From: an uncultured Duodenibacillus sp.
GTDB taxonomy: Bacteria > Pseudomonadota > Gammaproteobacteria > Burkholderiales > Burkholderiaceae_F
NCBI GenBank assembly: GCA_944388865.1
Contig: CALXKM010000053.1
Location: 1-44,608, forward strand
Length of the DNA: 44,608 bases
Direction of reading: 5' to 3'
In this document: positions 15,909 to 25,300 of the stretch, piece by piece
Layout: every line of letters starts with the position of its first letter
Numbering within the stretch: position 1 is the stretch's first letter
The notes under the pieces: model-generated
What the model was told of the DNA's origin: nothing
The model's input: the letters and a program-made list of their open reading frames with translations, nothing else
Databases searched by the model: none
Program-made: the position numbers and the translations under genes

Positions 15909-17267
15909 ATGGCAAGCATTCGCAGCAAGATCGTCTTTACCCTCGTCTCGGCACTTTTCGTAGCCGGGTTCGTGGCTTCGTGGGCCACGTACTATTCGAC
16001 GCGCTCGGAATTTTCGGCTATCTTCGACAGCCAGCTCAAGCACACTGCCATGGAGATTGTCGAATCGGGCGCCATTGACGTCAGCCGAATTACCCTCGTC
16101 GGTCAGTCCCCGCAGCTCAATCTCTTCGTGCAAATTTACGATGCGCATGAAAACCGCATTTACATGTCGCAGCACCGCTCTCCGCTGCCTGTTGCCGAAG
16201 TCGTCGGATTCTCCGACGTAAAGCTCGACTCGGGCGAGGAATGGCGTCAGTACACAAGCACTGTGGGTACGCGCATCATTCAAGTCGCTCAACCCATGGA
16301 TGTGCGCGACAAACTTGCCGTCTCAGCAGCCATGCGCATCGTGCAGCCCATGCTGGTTTTGATTCCGTTTCTGGCCATTGCCATTTGGTTTGTGATCGTG
16401 CAGTCGCTGCAGCCACTAAACCGAACGGCTCGCGCAGTCTCCATGCGCTCGCCCTCGTCTCTTGAGCCTATCGAGATAAAAAACCTTCCCTATGAACTCA
16501 AGAGTCTGGTGGGCGCCATCAACAACCTTTTGCGGCGCCTATCCGAAAGTCTCAACGCGCAGCAGCGCTTTGCTTCCGATGCAGCGCACGAATTGAGAAC
16601 GCCTCTGGCGGCCATCAAGCTGCAGGCTCAGCTCCTGTCACGCTGCAAGCCCGAAGACAAAGCGAAGTACGCTGCCCGCCTGCAGCAGGGCGTAGCCCGC
16701 GCAACACGCCTTGTCGAGCAGCTGCTGACCATCGCTCGACTTGATCCGGAAAATGCCGACAAGCCCATGAGCGAAGTCGATCTTGCCGCAGTTGCCTCAA
16801 GCGCCGTTGAAGAGCTCTCCCAAAGTGCCCGAGACAAGGCCATTACGCTTACGGCCCGCGCAGAACCGCTGACAATGATGGGAATGCCCGATGCCATTCA
16901 CCTGATGGTGGTCAACCTCGCAGACAACGCCATTCGTTATACGCCGGAAAACGGACGCATCGAAATCGGAGTCAAGCAAAAGGGAAACGATGCCGTCATC
17001 ACCGTCACCGATGACGGCCCAGGCATTGCTCCCGAAGAACGCGAACGCGTCTTTGAACGCTTTTACCGCGCGCTCGGCACAAAAGTCTCAGGAACAGGCT
17101 TGGGACTGGCTATTGTCAGTCGCATCGTTGCCATGCACAATGGAACAATCCGGATTACCGATGGTTTTGCTCGCCTCGCACACGACGGTTCTGGCGAGGG
17201 GTTTGGGGCTCAATTTGTGGTAACGCTTCCTCTAACGCCAAACCGTGGACTGCCGCGGCTTTCATGA
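15909..17267 (+). CDS. Sensor histidine kinase (QseC/PmrB-like)
   Basis: A 452-residue inner-membrane kinase that pairs with the response regulator. Membrane helices lie at about residues 8-28 and 145-168, enclosing a periplasmic sensor of about 115 residues. HisKA follows, with FASDAAHELRTPLAAIKLQ and phospho-acceptor His227, then an ATPase domain with NLADNAIRYTP (N box), DDGPGI (G1) and GTGLGLAI (G2). The start is the ATG at 15909 with AAGGA nine bases upstream. The stop codon overlaps the start of the next gene, an M20 peptidase, by the sequence ATGA, so the three genes form one transcript. Confidence 0.92.
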   Translation: MASIRSKIVFTLVSALFVAGFVASWATYYSTRSEFSAIFDSQLKHTAMEIVESGAIDVSRITLVGQSPQLNLFVQIYDAHENRIYMSQHRSPLPVAEVVGFSDVKLDSGEEWRQYTSTVGTRIIQVAQPMDVRDKLAVSAAMRIVQPMLVLIPFLAIAIWFVIVQSLQPLNRTARAVSMRSPSSLEPIEIKNLPYELKSLVGAINNLLRRLSESLNAQQRFASDAAHELRTPLAAIKLQAQLLSRCKPEDKAKYAARLQQGVARATRLVEQLLTIARLDPENADKPMSEVDLAAVASSAVEELSQSARDKAITLTARAEPLTMMGMPDAIHLMVVNLADNAIRYTPENGRIEIGVKQKGNDAVITVTDDGPGIAPEERERVFERFYRALGTKVSGTGLGLAIVSRIVAMHNGTIRITDGFARLAHDGSGEGFGAQFVVTLPLTPNRGLPRLS

Positions 17268-18412
17268 ATTTCTTCAATCTCTTTGCAGGCCCTCACAATA
17301 TGCTCGAACAATTTCTCAAAGATCTCGCCGAACTCGTCAACCTTGACTGCGGCACGCACAACACTGAAGGCGTCACAAAGGCTGCGCACATCATGCAGCG
17401 CCACTTCGAAGCCCTTGGCTGGAGGGCCGAGCTTGTTGATCTGGGCCCTGAAGTCGGTAAAGGGCTTTTTGCCACCAACAAGCCTGAAGCAGAAAAATTC
17501 GATCTTCTGATGAATGCGCATCTCGATACCGTCTTTGCCGACGGCACCGCCGCAGCCAGACCTTTTGCCGTCAACGGCAATATCGCCACGGGGCCAGGCT
17601 GCTCGGACTGCAAAGCCGGCGTAGTTTCCATCCTTTACGCACTGAAGGCCGCCGACCCCAAGGATCTTGATCGTCTGGCCATTGCCGTGTGCATGGATCC
17701 AGACGAAGAAACGGGTTCAAAGAATTCAGCCGCATGGATGCGTTCAATTGCCTCTCGCGCCAAGCAAGGACTTGTCTTTGAAGCCGCCCGCCCCAACGGA
17801 GCTCTGGTGCGCTCGCGCAAAGGAGCCTATCAGCTTCGCGTGCACGTCAAGGGAATTGCCGCGCATTCAGGCAACAACCCCAAGGCTGGCCGTTCAGCCA
17901 TTTTAGAAGCCGCCCGCATGATCAACGAGATTGCCGAGCTCTCGGACTTTGACGGCACGGGCGTAACGGTCAACACGGGCATGATTTCCGGTGGCTCGGC
18001 CATCAACGTCATTGCCCCGGAGTGCACCTTCGGAGTTGATATCCGCGCCTGGACAGACAAGGACATGGATGAAGCGCTTGCCAAGATTCGCGACCGCGCA
18101 GCACATCCATCGATCGACGGCGTGACGATCAGCATTGATCTTTTTGGCATTACGCCGGCCATGCCGCGCAGCGAAGCTGGCAGCGAACTTGTTGCAAAAA
18201 TCAACAAGGCCGCTCAACTCGCTGGCCTCAGCATCGACTGGGTTGATGCTGGCGGCGCTTCCGATGCAAACCACATGGCGCCTTCGGGCTTTGCTGTTGC
18301 CGACGGTCTGGGCCCCATCGGAAACCATGCGCACAGCGAAAAAGAGTGCCTCTGCATTGATTCCATTGAGCCGCGCATCAACATGGTCGTCAAGCTGCTG
18401 TCGCTTCTTTGA
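17264..18412 (+). CDS. M20 family metallopeptidase (carboxypeptidase G2-like)
   Basis: A 382-residue zinc-dependent peptidase or amidohydrolase. Metal and catalytic residues are seen: NAHLDTV with His86 and Asp88, GCSDCKAG with bridging Asp115, DPDEETGS with catalytic Glu148 and metal-binding Glu149, and NHAHSEKE with the last His ligand. The HSGNNPKAGRSA segment marks the lid/dimerisation domain of carboxypeptidase G2-like members, which cut C-terminal Glu or similar residues. No signal peptide is clear, so it is probably cytoplasmic. The first ATG overlaps the kinase stop codon; an ATG at 17300 (MLEQFLKD) is the alternative. Confidence 0.9.
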   Translation: MNFFNLFAGPHNMLEQFLKDLAELVNLDCGTHNTEGVTKAAHIMQRHFEALGWRAELVDLGPEVGKGLFATNKPEAEKFDLLMNAHLDTVFADGTAAARPFAVNGNIATGPGCSDCKAGVVSILYALKAADPKDLDRLAIAVCMDPDEETGSKNSAAWMRSIASRAKQGLVFEAARPNGALVRSRKGAYQLRVHVKGIAAHSGNNPKAGRSAILEAARMINEIAELSDFDGTGVTVNTGMISGGSAINVIAPECTFGVDIRAWTDKDMDEALAKIRDRAAHPSIDGVTISIDLFGITPAMPRSEAGSELVAKINKAAQLAGLSIDWVDAGGASDANHMAPSGFAVADGLGPIGNHAHSEKECLCIDSIEPRINMVVKLLSLL

Positions 18413-18431
18413 TTGTCCGCTGCTCTTTTTC

Positions 18432-18474
18432 AAGGCCGCCGAACGTTGCGCCTTTGCTTTGGCGGCCTTTGTTA
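18432..18474 (+). terminator. Intrinsic terminator after the M20 peptidase gene
   Basis: AAGGCCGCC (18432-18440) pairs perfectly with GGCGGCCTT (18461-18469), followed by the short T-rich stretch TGTT. The stem is strong, the T-run weak. It ends the response regulator-kinase-peptidase operon. Confidence 0.65.
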
Positions 18475-18550
18475 CAAATTTAACGCTCGAGCCACAGATC
18501 CCAACGCTTAAATTCATGTTTTTGGTTTATCGTGCTCGCTATCGATTAAT

Positions 18551-18602
18551 GGCCGGCAAATGAAACAGTTTGCCCGCAGCAAATTTTGAGCTGCTGCCGG
18601 CC
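18551..18602 (+). promoter_or_regulatory. Long leader hairpin just upstream of the HtrA gene
   Basis: GGCCGGCA (18551-18558) pairs with TGCCGGCC (18595-18602), and an inner stem GCAGC (18576-18580) pairs with GCTGC (18590-18594) over the loop AAATTTTGA. The T-rich stretch CCTTTTT follows, then the GGAG site of htrA at 18617. It may be an attenuator or a 5' stabilising structure of the htrA mRNA, or a second terminator for the operon before it. Confidence 0.5.
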
Positions 18603-18628
18603 TTCATCCTTTTTCAGGAGTTCTGACT

Positions 18629-20071
18629 TTGATTCTCAACAACGCTTTCAAGCCGGTCGCGGCTGTCGTTGCCGCCGCCGTTGTGATGACCGGCTCCATG
18701 TTTGCCGTAGGCGCCGCCGGCGCTCAGGAAATTGCCCCCATGACGGCTGCCCAAACGCAGCAGCTGCCCGACTTCGTTCAACTCGTCGAGAAGTACGGCA
18801 AGGGCGTGGTTAACATTTCTACCCTGCGTGAAGCGCGCGTGATCGAAGGCGTCAACCCCTTTGAAGGACTTGACGAACGCCACGCTGAAATCTTCCGCCG
18901 CTTCGGCTTTCCGATGCTCCCCTTTATGGGACCGCGCGAAGAACCTGAAAAGCGCGGCACGGGTTCAGGCTTCATCATCAGCGCCGACGGCCTGATTCTC
19001 ACCAATCATCATGTCGTTGACGGCGCCGATGAAATCACGGTTCGTCTGACCGACAATCGTGAATTCAAGGGCAAAGTCCTCGGCAGCGATGCCAAGACCG
19101 ACATTGCCGTCGTAAAGATCGAAGCCAAGGATTTGCCGGTTCTCAAGATGGGCAACAGCGATGATCTCAAAGTCGGCGAATGGGTGGCTGCCATCGGCAG
19201 TCCCTTCGGTCTGGACAACACGGTCACCGCAGGCATTGTCTCGGCTAAGAGCCGCAAGCTTCCGAGCGATCAGTATGTCCCCTTCATCCAGACCGACGTG
19301 GCCGTCAACCCCGGAAACTCGGGCGGTCCGCTCTTTAACATGAAAGGCGAAGTCGTCGGCATCAACTCGCAGATCTTTTCGACCTCGGGCGGCTTCATGG
19401 GACTGTCTTTTGCCATCCCGAGCAATCTCGCCATGCAGATTAAGGATCAGCTCGTTGAAAAAGGCAAGGTCACGCGCGGACGCATCGGCGTCGTCATTCA
19501 GACCGTAACGCAAGACCTGGCCGAAAGCTTCGGCATGAAGACGCCCAAGGGCGCCATCGTCAGTCAGATTGACAAGGAAGGCCCCGCTGCCAAGAGCGAT
19601 CTGCGTGTGGGCGATGTGATCGTTGCCGTCAACGGCAAGACGATTGACGACAGCGTTGACATGCCCCTGATGATCGGCAACATGACTCCGGGCTCAACAG
19701 CCAAGCTCGACATCATTCGCGACGGCAAAAAAATGACCATCAGCGTCAAGGTTGAAGAGGCTGACTCGTCTGCTCCGGCAAAGGGCAAAGCCGCAGCTTC
19801 CAACGCATCCAAACTTGGCGTAACCGTGCGCACGCTTTCTTCCGAAGAGCAGGACAAGGTCGGCACCGAAGGACTTCTTGTCGTCAAGAGTCAGGGAGCC
19901 GCCCGCAAGGCCGGCATCGTTGAAGGCGACATCATCGTCAATGTCAACGGCACAGCCATCAAGACGGTCAATGATCTTGGCAAAGTCATTGAAAAGAATG
20001 CCGGCAAGACGCTTCGCGTTTTAGTGCAGCGCCGCGACGGCCGCATCTTCATCCCGGTGAAGATCAAATAA
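18629..20071 (+). CDS. Periplasmic serine protease of the HtrA/DegP-DegQ family
   Basis: A 480-residue envelope quality-control protease. A signal peptide (about residues 1-32) is followed by a trypsin-like domain with catalytic His128 (NHHVV), Asp158 (KTDIA) and Ser231 (NPGNSGGP), then PDZ1 starting near RGRIGVVIQ and PDZ2 with EGDIIVNVNG. The two domains are joined by an Ala/Lys/Ser linker. Two PDZ domains and length match DegP/DegQ/MucD, which degrade or refold misfolded periplasmic proteins. The only plausible start is TTG at 18629-18631, with GGAG eight bases upstream. I saw no sigma-E promoter by eye. A strong terminator follows. Confidence 0.95.
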   Translation: MILNNAFKPVAAVVAAAVVMTGSMFAVGAAGAQEIAPMTAAQTQQLPDFVQLVEKYGKGVVNISTLREARVIEGVNPFEGLDERHAEIFRRFGFPMLPFMGPREEPEKRGTGSGFIISADGLILTNHHVVDGADEITVRLTDNREFKGKVLGSDAKTDIAVVKIEAKDLPVLKMGNSDDLKVGEWVAAIGSPFGLDNTVTAGIVSAKSRKLPSDQYVPFIQTDVAVNPGNSGGPLFNMKGEVVGINSQIFSTSGGFMGLSFAIPSNLAMQIKDQLVEKGKVTRGRIGVVIQTVTQDLAESFGMKTPKGAIVSQIDKEGPAAKSDLRVGDVIVAVNGKTIDDSVDMPLMIGNMTPGSTAKLDIIRDGKKMTISVKVEEADSSAPAKGKAAASNASKLGVTVRTLSSEEQDKVGTEGLLVVKSQGAARKAGIVEGDIIVNVNGTAIKTVNDLGKVIEKNAGKTLRVLVQRRDGRIFIPVKIK

Positions 20072-20091
20072 TCTTCAGGCGTTGCCCTGAC

Positions 20092-20129
20092 AAAACCGTC
20101 CGAGCTGTTCAGTTGCGGACGGTTTTTTT
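20092..20129 (+). terminator. Intrinsic terminator of htrA
   Basis: CCGTCCG (20096-20102) pairs with CGGACGG (20116-20122), followed by seven T residues. A textbook intrinsic terminator 24 bases after the htrA stop codon. Confidence 0.92.
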
Positions 20130-20200
20130 GCATAAAGCCCGACTTCTTCTCCAGACCCAGCCGGTGCACAGCCAAATTCCAAAAGCGGCAGCCTTTAGAG

Positions 20201-20238
20201 AAAAACAGCCGGCATGCGTGCGCAGACCGGCTGTTTTT
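20201..20238 (-). terminator. Intrinsic terminator of the RND efflux-tetR operon (possibly bidirectional)
   Basis: AAAAACAGCCGG (20201-20212) pairs with CCGGCTGTTTTT (20227-20238), a 12-bp stem. On the minus strand it ends in T residues 25 bases after the tetR stop. The symmetric A/T flanks mean it could also act on the plus strand. Confidence 0.88.
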
Positions 20239-20262
20239 CATTGATCGCTGAATTTTGAACTA

Positions 20263-20874
20263 TCAACAAGCCTCAGGGCTAACGACATTTCTGTCGGTTT
20301 CCCACTGATTGAGCACCTGAAGGGCGATTTCGTCGGCAAGCTTCTCACGGTCGATTTTATTTTGAGCAACGGCACGAATGGCCAGGCCGTCCATCACGGC
20401 CATGTCAACCGTGATGCGCACCTCTAGCCACTTATCATCGGCCTCTCCATAGCTGCGATACATCTGCGCGAGCAAGTCGCGAATTTTGTCGTCAAACCGT
20501 CTAATGATCTGCCGCAGCTGCTCGTTGTGCACGGCCTCTGCAAATATTTCAAGCGTGACGCGAGCGCGCTTCATATCCATGCTGGTGAGCGCAATTGCCC
20601 GCAAATGCTGTAGCCGCTCTTGACGCGTCGGCTTGGCATGCTTGAGACGTGCGACCTGATCGGCTAGTTTCTTAACCTCTCTTTCTGCCAGACACTCAAC
20701 AATGGCTGCCTTGCCATGAAAATAGTTGTAGAGATTGCCCACGCTCATGCCGGTGCGACGGGCCACTTCCACCATCGTGGTGGCATTAAACCCTTTTTCG
20801 GCAAAGCACTCGCGAGCAACGTCGAGGATTTCCTCCCGGCGCTGCTCGTAGAGGTTAAAGTCAAGAACGGTCAT
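20263..20874 (-). CDS. TetR/AcrR family transcriptional repressor at the end of the efflux operon
   Basis: The 203-residue regulator has an N-terminal helix-turn-helix of the TetR type (residues 12-60: ILDVARECFAEKGFNATTM, VARRTGMSVGNLYNYF) and a helical ligand domain. The start is the ATG at 20872-20874, with GGAGG six bases upstream. It overlaps the end of the outer-membrane factor gene by 14 bases, so it is the last gene of the efflux operon, whereas such repressors are usually divergent. Co-transcription would give negative feedback if it binds the dyad at 26851-26868 ahead of the first gene. The ligand is unknown. Confidence 0.9.
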   Translation of the reverse strand: MTVLDFNLYEQRREEILDVARECFAEKGFNATTMVEVARRTGMSVGNLYNYFHGKAAIVECLAEREVKKLADQVARLKHAKPTRQERLQHLRAIALTSMDMKRARVTLEIFAEAVHNEQLRQIIRRFDDKIRDLLAQMYRSYGEADDKWLEVRITVDMAVMDGLAIRAVAQNKIDREKLADEIALQVLNQWETDRNVVSPEAC

Positions 20875-22333
20875 TAGCACCCTCCGAGGCGACCTCAGAG
20901 GCCTGCTGCTGTTCTTGCTGATTTTCAAGCTGCGAGCCGCCGCCCAGAGCCTTGTAGAGCGTCACGTAGCTCGTTGCACGAGAGAGCTTGGTGCTGATGA
21001 GCGTCTGTTGCGCCGTAAAGTTGGCGCGCTGGCTATCGAGCACCGTCAGATAGCTGTCGGCGCCGTTTTTGTAGCGCTCCTCGGAAAGTCTCAAACTTTC
21101 AGCCGTGGCATCAGCCAACTTTTGCTGAGCCTGCAGTTCCTTGCCGACCGTGCCTTCCATAGCAAGCGCATCGGCCACTTCCTGAAAAGCCTTCTGAATG
21201 GCCAATTCATAATCGGCCACCGCTGCCTTCTGCGCAGCCTGAGCCGCTTCTAGATTGGCAATATTGCGGCCGCCCGCGAAAATGGGAAGACTAATCTGGG
21301 GCACAAAATTCCAAAAGCCCGTGCCGTTGCTGAACAAGTCGTCAAGTTCGCCCGATGTCGTTCCGAAGGCGCCGGTGAGCGAAATGCTCGGGAAAAATGC
21401 CGCGCGCGCAACGCCGATATTGGCATTGGCGGAAATCAAAGCAGCCTCGGCTGCCGCAATGTCAGGACGCTGCAAAAGCACTTCGCTCGGCACGTTGGAA
21501 ATAGCCGAAACAGCCTTTGTGGCTCCGTCGACCAATCCATCGGGTTCCATGCTCTCGTCAACGGGACTACCCACGAGCACATTGAGGGCATTGCGGTACT
21601 GCGACACGGCGCGTTGAGCCTGAGCCTGCGCAGCCATGGCCGAAGCCACGGTCGTCATGGCCTGCTGCACCTCGAGCTGGCTTGAGGCGCCGAGCTCATA
21701 GCTCTTTTCAATAAGCTCAAGACTCTTGAGCTGGCTCTGATACGTCTGCTCGGCAAGCTTCAGGAGATCCTTGGACGCGCCAAGCGAGAGCCAAGTTTGA
21801 GCGATTTCGGTAATGACCGTCATCTGCGTCGTGCGCTGCGCAGCCTCTGTCTGCATATACGCCTGCAGAGCCTGTTCGTTCATGTTTCGCACGCGGCCAA
21901 ACAGATCGAGCTCGTAGGTTGTCATGCCCAACGAAGCCGTATAGACATGAGAAGTCGATTCCTGCCCCGTGGCGCTCATCGAAGCAGGCGTGCGGCTTGC
22001 CGTCTCATCAGCCGAGGCGGCAATCGTGGGAAACAGATCCGCACGGCTGACTCGATATTGCGCACGCGCCTGCTCAACGGCATACACCGCCGAACGCAGG
22101 TCGCGGTTGTTGATGAGCCCCAGGCGGATCAGCTCGCGCAGGCGCGCATCGGTAAAGAAGTCCCCCCAAAGAGCAAGCCCGTCTGTGAGAAGCTGCGCGC
22201 TTTGCGTCGCTTCATCCTGCGGCCAAGCCGCAGGAACAGGAGCCGTCGGACGCTCGTAATCAGGAGCCAGATTCACGCACCCCGACAACAGCAAGGCGGC
22301 CGCCAACGGCAAAAGACAAAAACTCTTACGCAT
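20861..22333 (-). CDS. RND efflux outer-membrane channel lipoprotein (OprM/NodT family)
   Basis: A 490-residue TolC-like trimeric channel. The signal ends in the lipobox LLSGC with acylated Cys19, and VNLAPDYERPTAP is the standard start of mature NodT/OprM proteins. Two outer-membrane-efflux repeats follow, each with long helical stretches (e.g. EQARAQYRVSRADLFPTI and RPDIAAAEAALISANANIGV). A Gln/Glu-rich tail is an oddity of this copy. It starts four bases after the pump gene stop, with GAGG upstream, and overlaps tetR. It exports drugs through the outer membrane with the pump and adaptor encoded upstream. Confidence 0.94.
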   Translation of the reverse strand: MRKSFCLLPLAAALLLSGCVNLAPDYERPTAPVPAAWPQDEATQSAQLLTDGLALWGDFFTDARLRELIRLGLINNRDLRSAVYAVEQARAQYRVSRADLFPTIAASADETASRTPASMSATGQESTSHVYTASLGMTTYELDLFGRVRNMNEQALQAYMQTEAAQRTTQMTVITEIAQTWLSLGASKDLLKLAEQTYQSQLKSLELIEKSYELGASSQLEVQQAMTTVASAMAAQAQAQRAVSQYRNALNVLVGSPVDESMEPDGLVDGATKAVSAISNVPSEVLLQRPDIAAAEAALISANANIGVARAAFFPSISLTGAFGTTSGELDDLFSNGTGFWNFVPQISLPIFAGGRNIANLEAAQAAQKAAVADYELAIQKAFQEVADALAMEGTVGKELQAQQKLADATAESLRLSEERYKNGADSYLTVLDSQRANFTAQQTLISTKLSRATSYVTLYKALGGGSQLENQQEQQQASEVASEGANDRS

Positions 22334-22337
22334 TTTC

Positions 22338-25300
22338 TTATTTCACCTCTTCGCTGTCATGAGCAAGTGCAGGATTCTTCTTGCTGCCGAAAATTCTCAC
22401 AATAAGAACATAGAAGGCAGGCACAAAGAACACGCAAAGGAATGTACCGGCAAGCATGCCTCCGAGCACAGCCACGCCGATGGCCGACTGGGCGCCGGCA
22501 CCAGCCCCTGTCGCAGTCGCCAGCGGCAGCACGCCAAGACCGAAAGCCAAAGAAGTCATCAAAATCGGGCGCAGACGCAAACGCACTGCCTCAACCACAG
22601 CCTTGAGAACTTCCATGCCGGAATCAGCCAAATCTCGGGCAAACTCCACAATCAAGATAGCATTTTTAGCCACCAGACCGACAGTCGTCAACAAGCCGAC
22701 CTGGAAATACACGTCGTTTTCCTTTCCGGTAACCCAAGTCAAGCCCAAAGCACCCAAAACGCCAAGCGGCACCACCAAAATCACAGCCACAGGGATCGAC
22801 CAAGATTCATAAAGTGCGGCAAGCGCCAGGAACACGACCAGAATCGACAGGGCGTAAAGCGGTGCGGCATTGCTGCCTGCCACGCGCTCCTGATAGGAGA
22901 CGCCGTTCCACTCGATGGAGTATCCCGGAGGCATCTCAGCCAAAATCTCCTCGATGATCTTCATGGCCTCGCCAGAAGAAACGCCCGCCGCGGGGCTGCC
23001 CTGAATATTGACGGCATCAAGCGCGTTGAAGCGCTCAAGTCGAGGCGATCCGTAAGCCCACTTTGTCGTCGTAAACGACGAGAAGGGAACCATCGTGCCG
23101 CTTGAGCTTCTGGCGTACCACTTGCTTAGGTCCTCAACCTGTCCGCGGGAATCAGCATTGCCCTGCACGTACACCTGCTTGAGGCGTCCCTGATCCATGA
23201 AGTCGTTGACGTAGGTCGAACCAAAAGCAGCATTGAGCGTCACATTGATCTGCGACTCGGACACGCCGAGAGCGCGCGCCTTGTCGTAGTCGACATTGAC
23301 CTCGAGCATCGGCGCATCGGCCATGCCGTTGTGGCGCACCTGAACCAAACGCGGATCCGCATTGGCCTTGGCAAGGAACATGCCCATGACCTCCATCAGG
23401 CGGTCATGACCCTGTCCCGAGCGGTCCTGCAGATAGAAGTCAAAGCCTTCTGCAACACCCAGTTCCGGCACGGCCGGCAACGGGAACACAAAGCTTTGCG
23501 CGTCCTTGAATTCAGGAGACATTAGTTTTGCCATCGTGCGCATCATGACAGCATCGACCGTCTGATGCTCTCCGGTACGCTCGCTCCAATCCTTGAACTT
23601 CAAAAAGCCCATGGAGTTGTTCTGACCGGTACCGGCAAAAGAGAAGCCTCGCACGGTAAAGATCGACTGCACCGTATCCTTTTCAGCCTCGCGCACAACC
23701 TTCTGGAAGCGGTCAAGCACCTGGTCGGTGCGCTCAGCCGTTGCGCCTGCCGGGGTCTGAGCCATCATCAGCAGCGTGCCCTGATCTTCGGGCGGCATGA
23801 ATGCGCTCGGAATTTTCATAAAGCCCAGCACCACAAAGCCGCACAAAATAGCGTAGATGATCATCAATCGGAAGATGCGCTTCACAAGACCTTGCACCGA
23901 AGAGCACACGCCGCGATTGAGTGCATCAAAGCCCGTGTTGAACCACCCGAAAAAGCCTTTGGTAGCCTTTTCATGCGAGGCGTCGACCTGCTTGAGCATA
24001 GCCGCGCACAAAGCCGGCGTCAGGGTCAATGCCACAACCACAGAAAGCACCATGGCCGAGACGATCGTCACAGAGAACTGGCGATAAATGATGCCAGTGG
24101 ATCCCCCGAAGAAAGCCATCGGGACAAACACGGCCGACAGCACCATCGCAATGCCGATCAATGCTCCCGTGATCTGATTCATTGACTTGATGGTTGCCGT
24201 TCGCGGATCACATTTCTCTTCAGTCATCACGCGCTCAACGTTTTCGACCACGACGATCGCGTCATCGACCAATAGGCCGATGGCCAACACCATGGCAAAC
24301 ATTGTCAGCACATTGATTGAAAAGCCCAAAACATCAAGAATGGCAAATGTTCCGAGCAGCACCACCGGCACGGCAATCGTCGGAATAATCGTCGCTCGCC
24401 AATTCTGCAAGAAAAGATACATCACGCAGATCACGAGGATGATGGCCTCAATGAGCGTCTTGACCACTTCATGAATAGCTGCGCGCACAAAAGGCGTCGT
24501 ATCAAACGGAATCACCGTCTCAACGCCTTCAGGGAAGAAGGGACGAAGTTCGTCGATCTTAGCCTGCACGCGCTTGGCCGTATCCAGAGCGTTGGCACCG
24601 GCGCTCAAGTAAATGGCAATGCCCGAAGAAGGCTGCCCGTCAAAGCGTCCCTGGAATGTATAGGTTTGCTGGCCGAGCTCGACCGTGCCGATATCCTTGA
24701 TGCGAACTGTCGAGCCGTCCATCGGACTCTTGAGCACGATGTTTTCGAACTGCTCGGGCGTATTGAGCATGGAGCTTGCGCGAATCGTCGCCGTAATGAC
24801 GCGCTTGCCGTTGGTCGGCTGACCGGCAATGTCGCCGGCGGCAACCTGCACGTTTTGCGTTTCGATGGCGGCAATCACGTCAGAGGGCTCAAGCCCGTAC
24901 TTCATCAACAGCCCAGGATCCATCCAGATGCGCATGGCATAGGAGGCACCGAACACCGTTGATTCTCCCACGCCCTCCAGACGGGCAATCGGCTCTTCAA
25001 CGTTGTTGGTGAGATAGTCGCCTAAGTCTCCTGATCCAAGACGCCCGGTTTTGTCAATAAAGCCCACCACCATCAAAAACGAGGCGGAGCTCTTGTCGAC
25101 CGTAACGCCGAGCTGACGCACCGTTTCAGGCAGGTTGGGCTCGGCAGCCGAGAGCTTGTTCTGAACCTGAACCTGAGCAATATCGGGATTGGTTCCGGCC
25201 ACAAAGGTCAGCGTAATGGCCATGCGGCCCGTTGAGTCCGAGTACGAGCTCATGTACATGAGTCCATCGAGGCCCGTCATATTCTGCTCAATGATCTGCG

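Noticed and set aside
15354-16292. 312-codon minus-strand frame opposite the response regulator and kinase
   Set aside because: A mirror frame of conserved coding sequence, with no ribosome site or domain.
23565-24185. 206-codon plus-strand frame opposite the RND pump gene
   Set aside because: His/Arg/Gln-rich antisense shadow of a clear AcrB-type gene.
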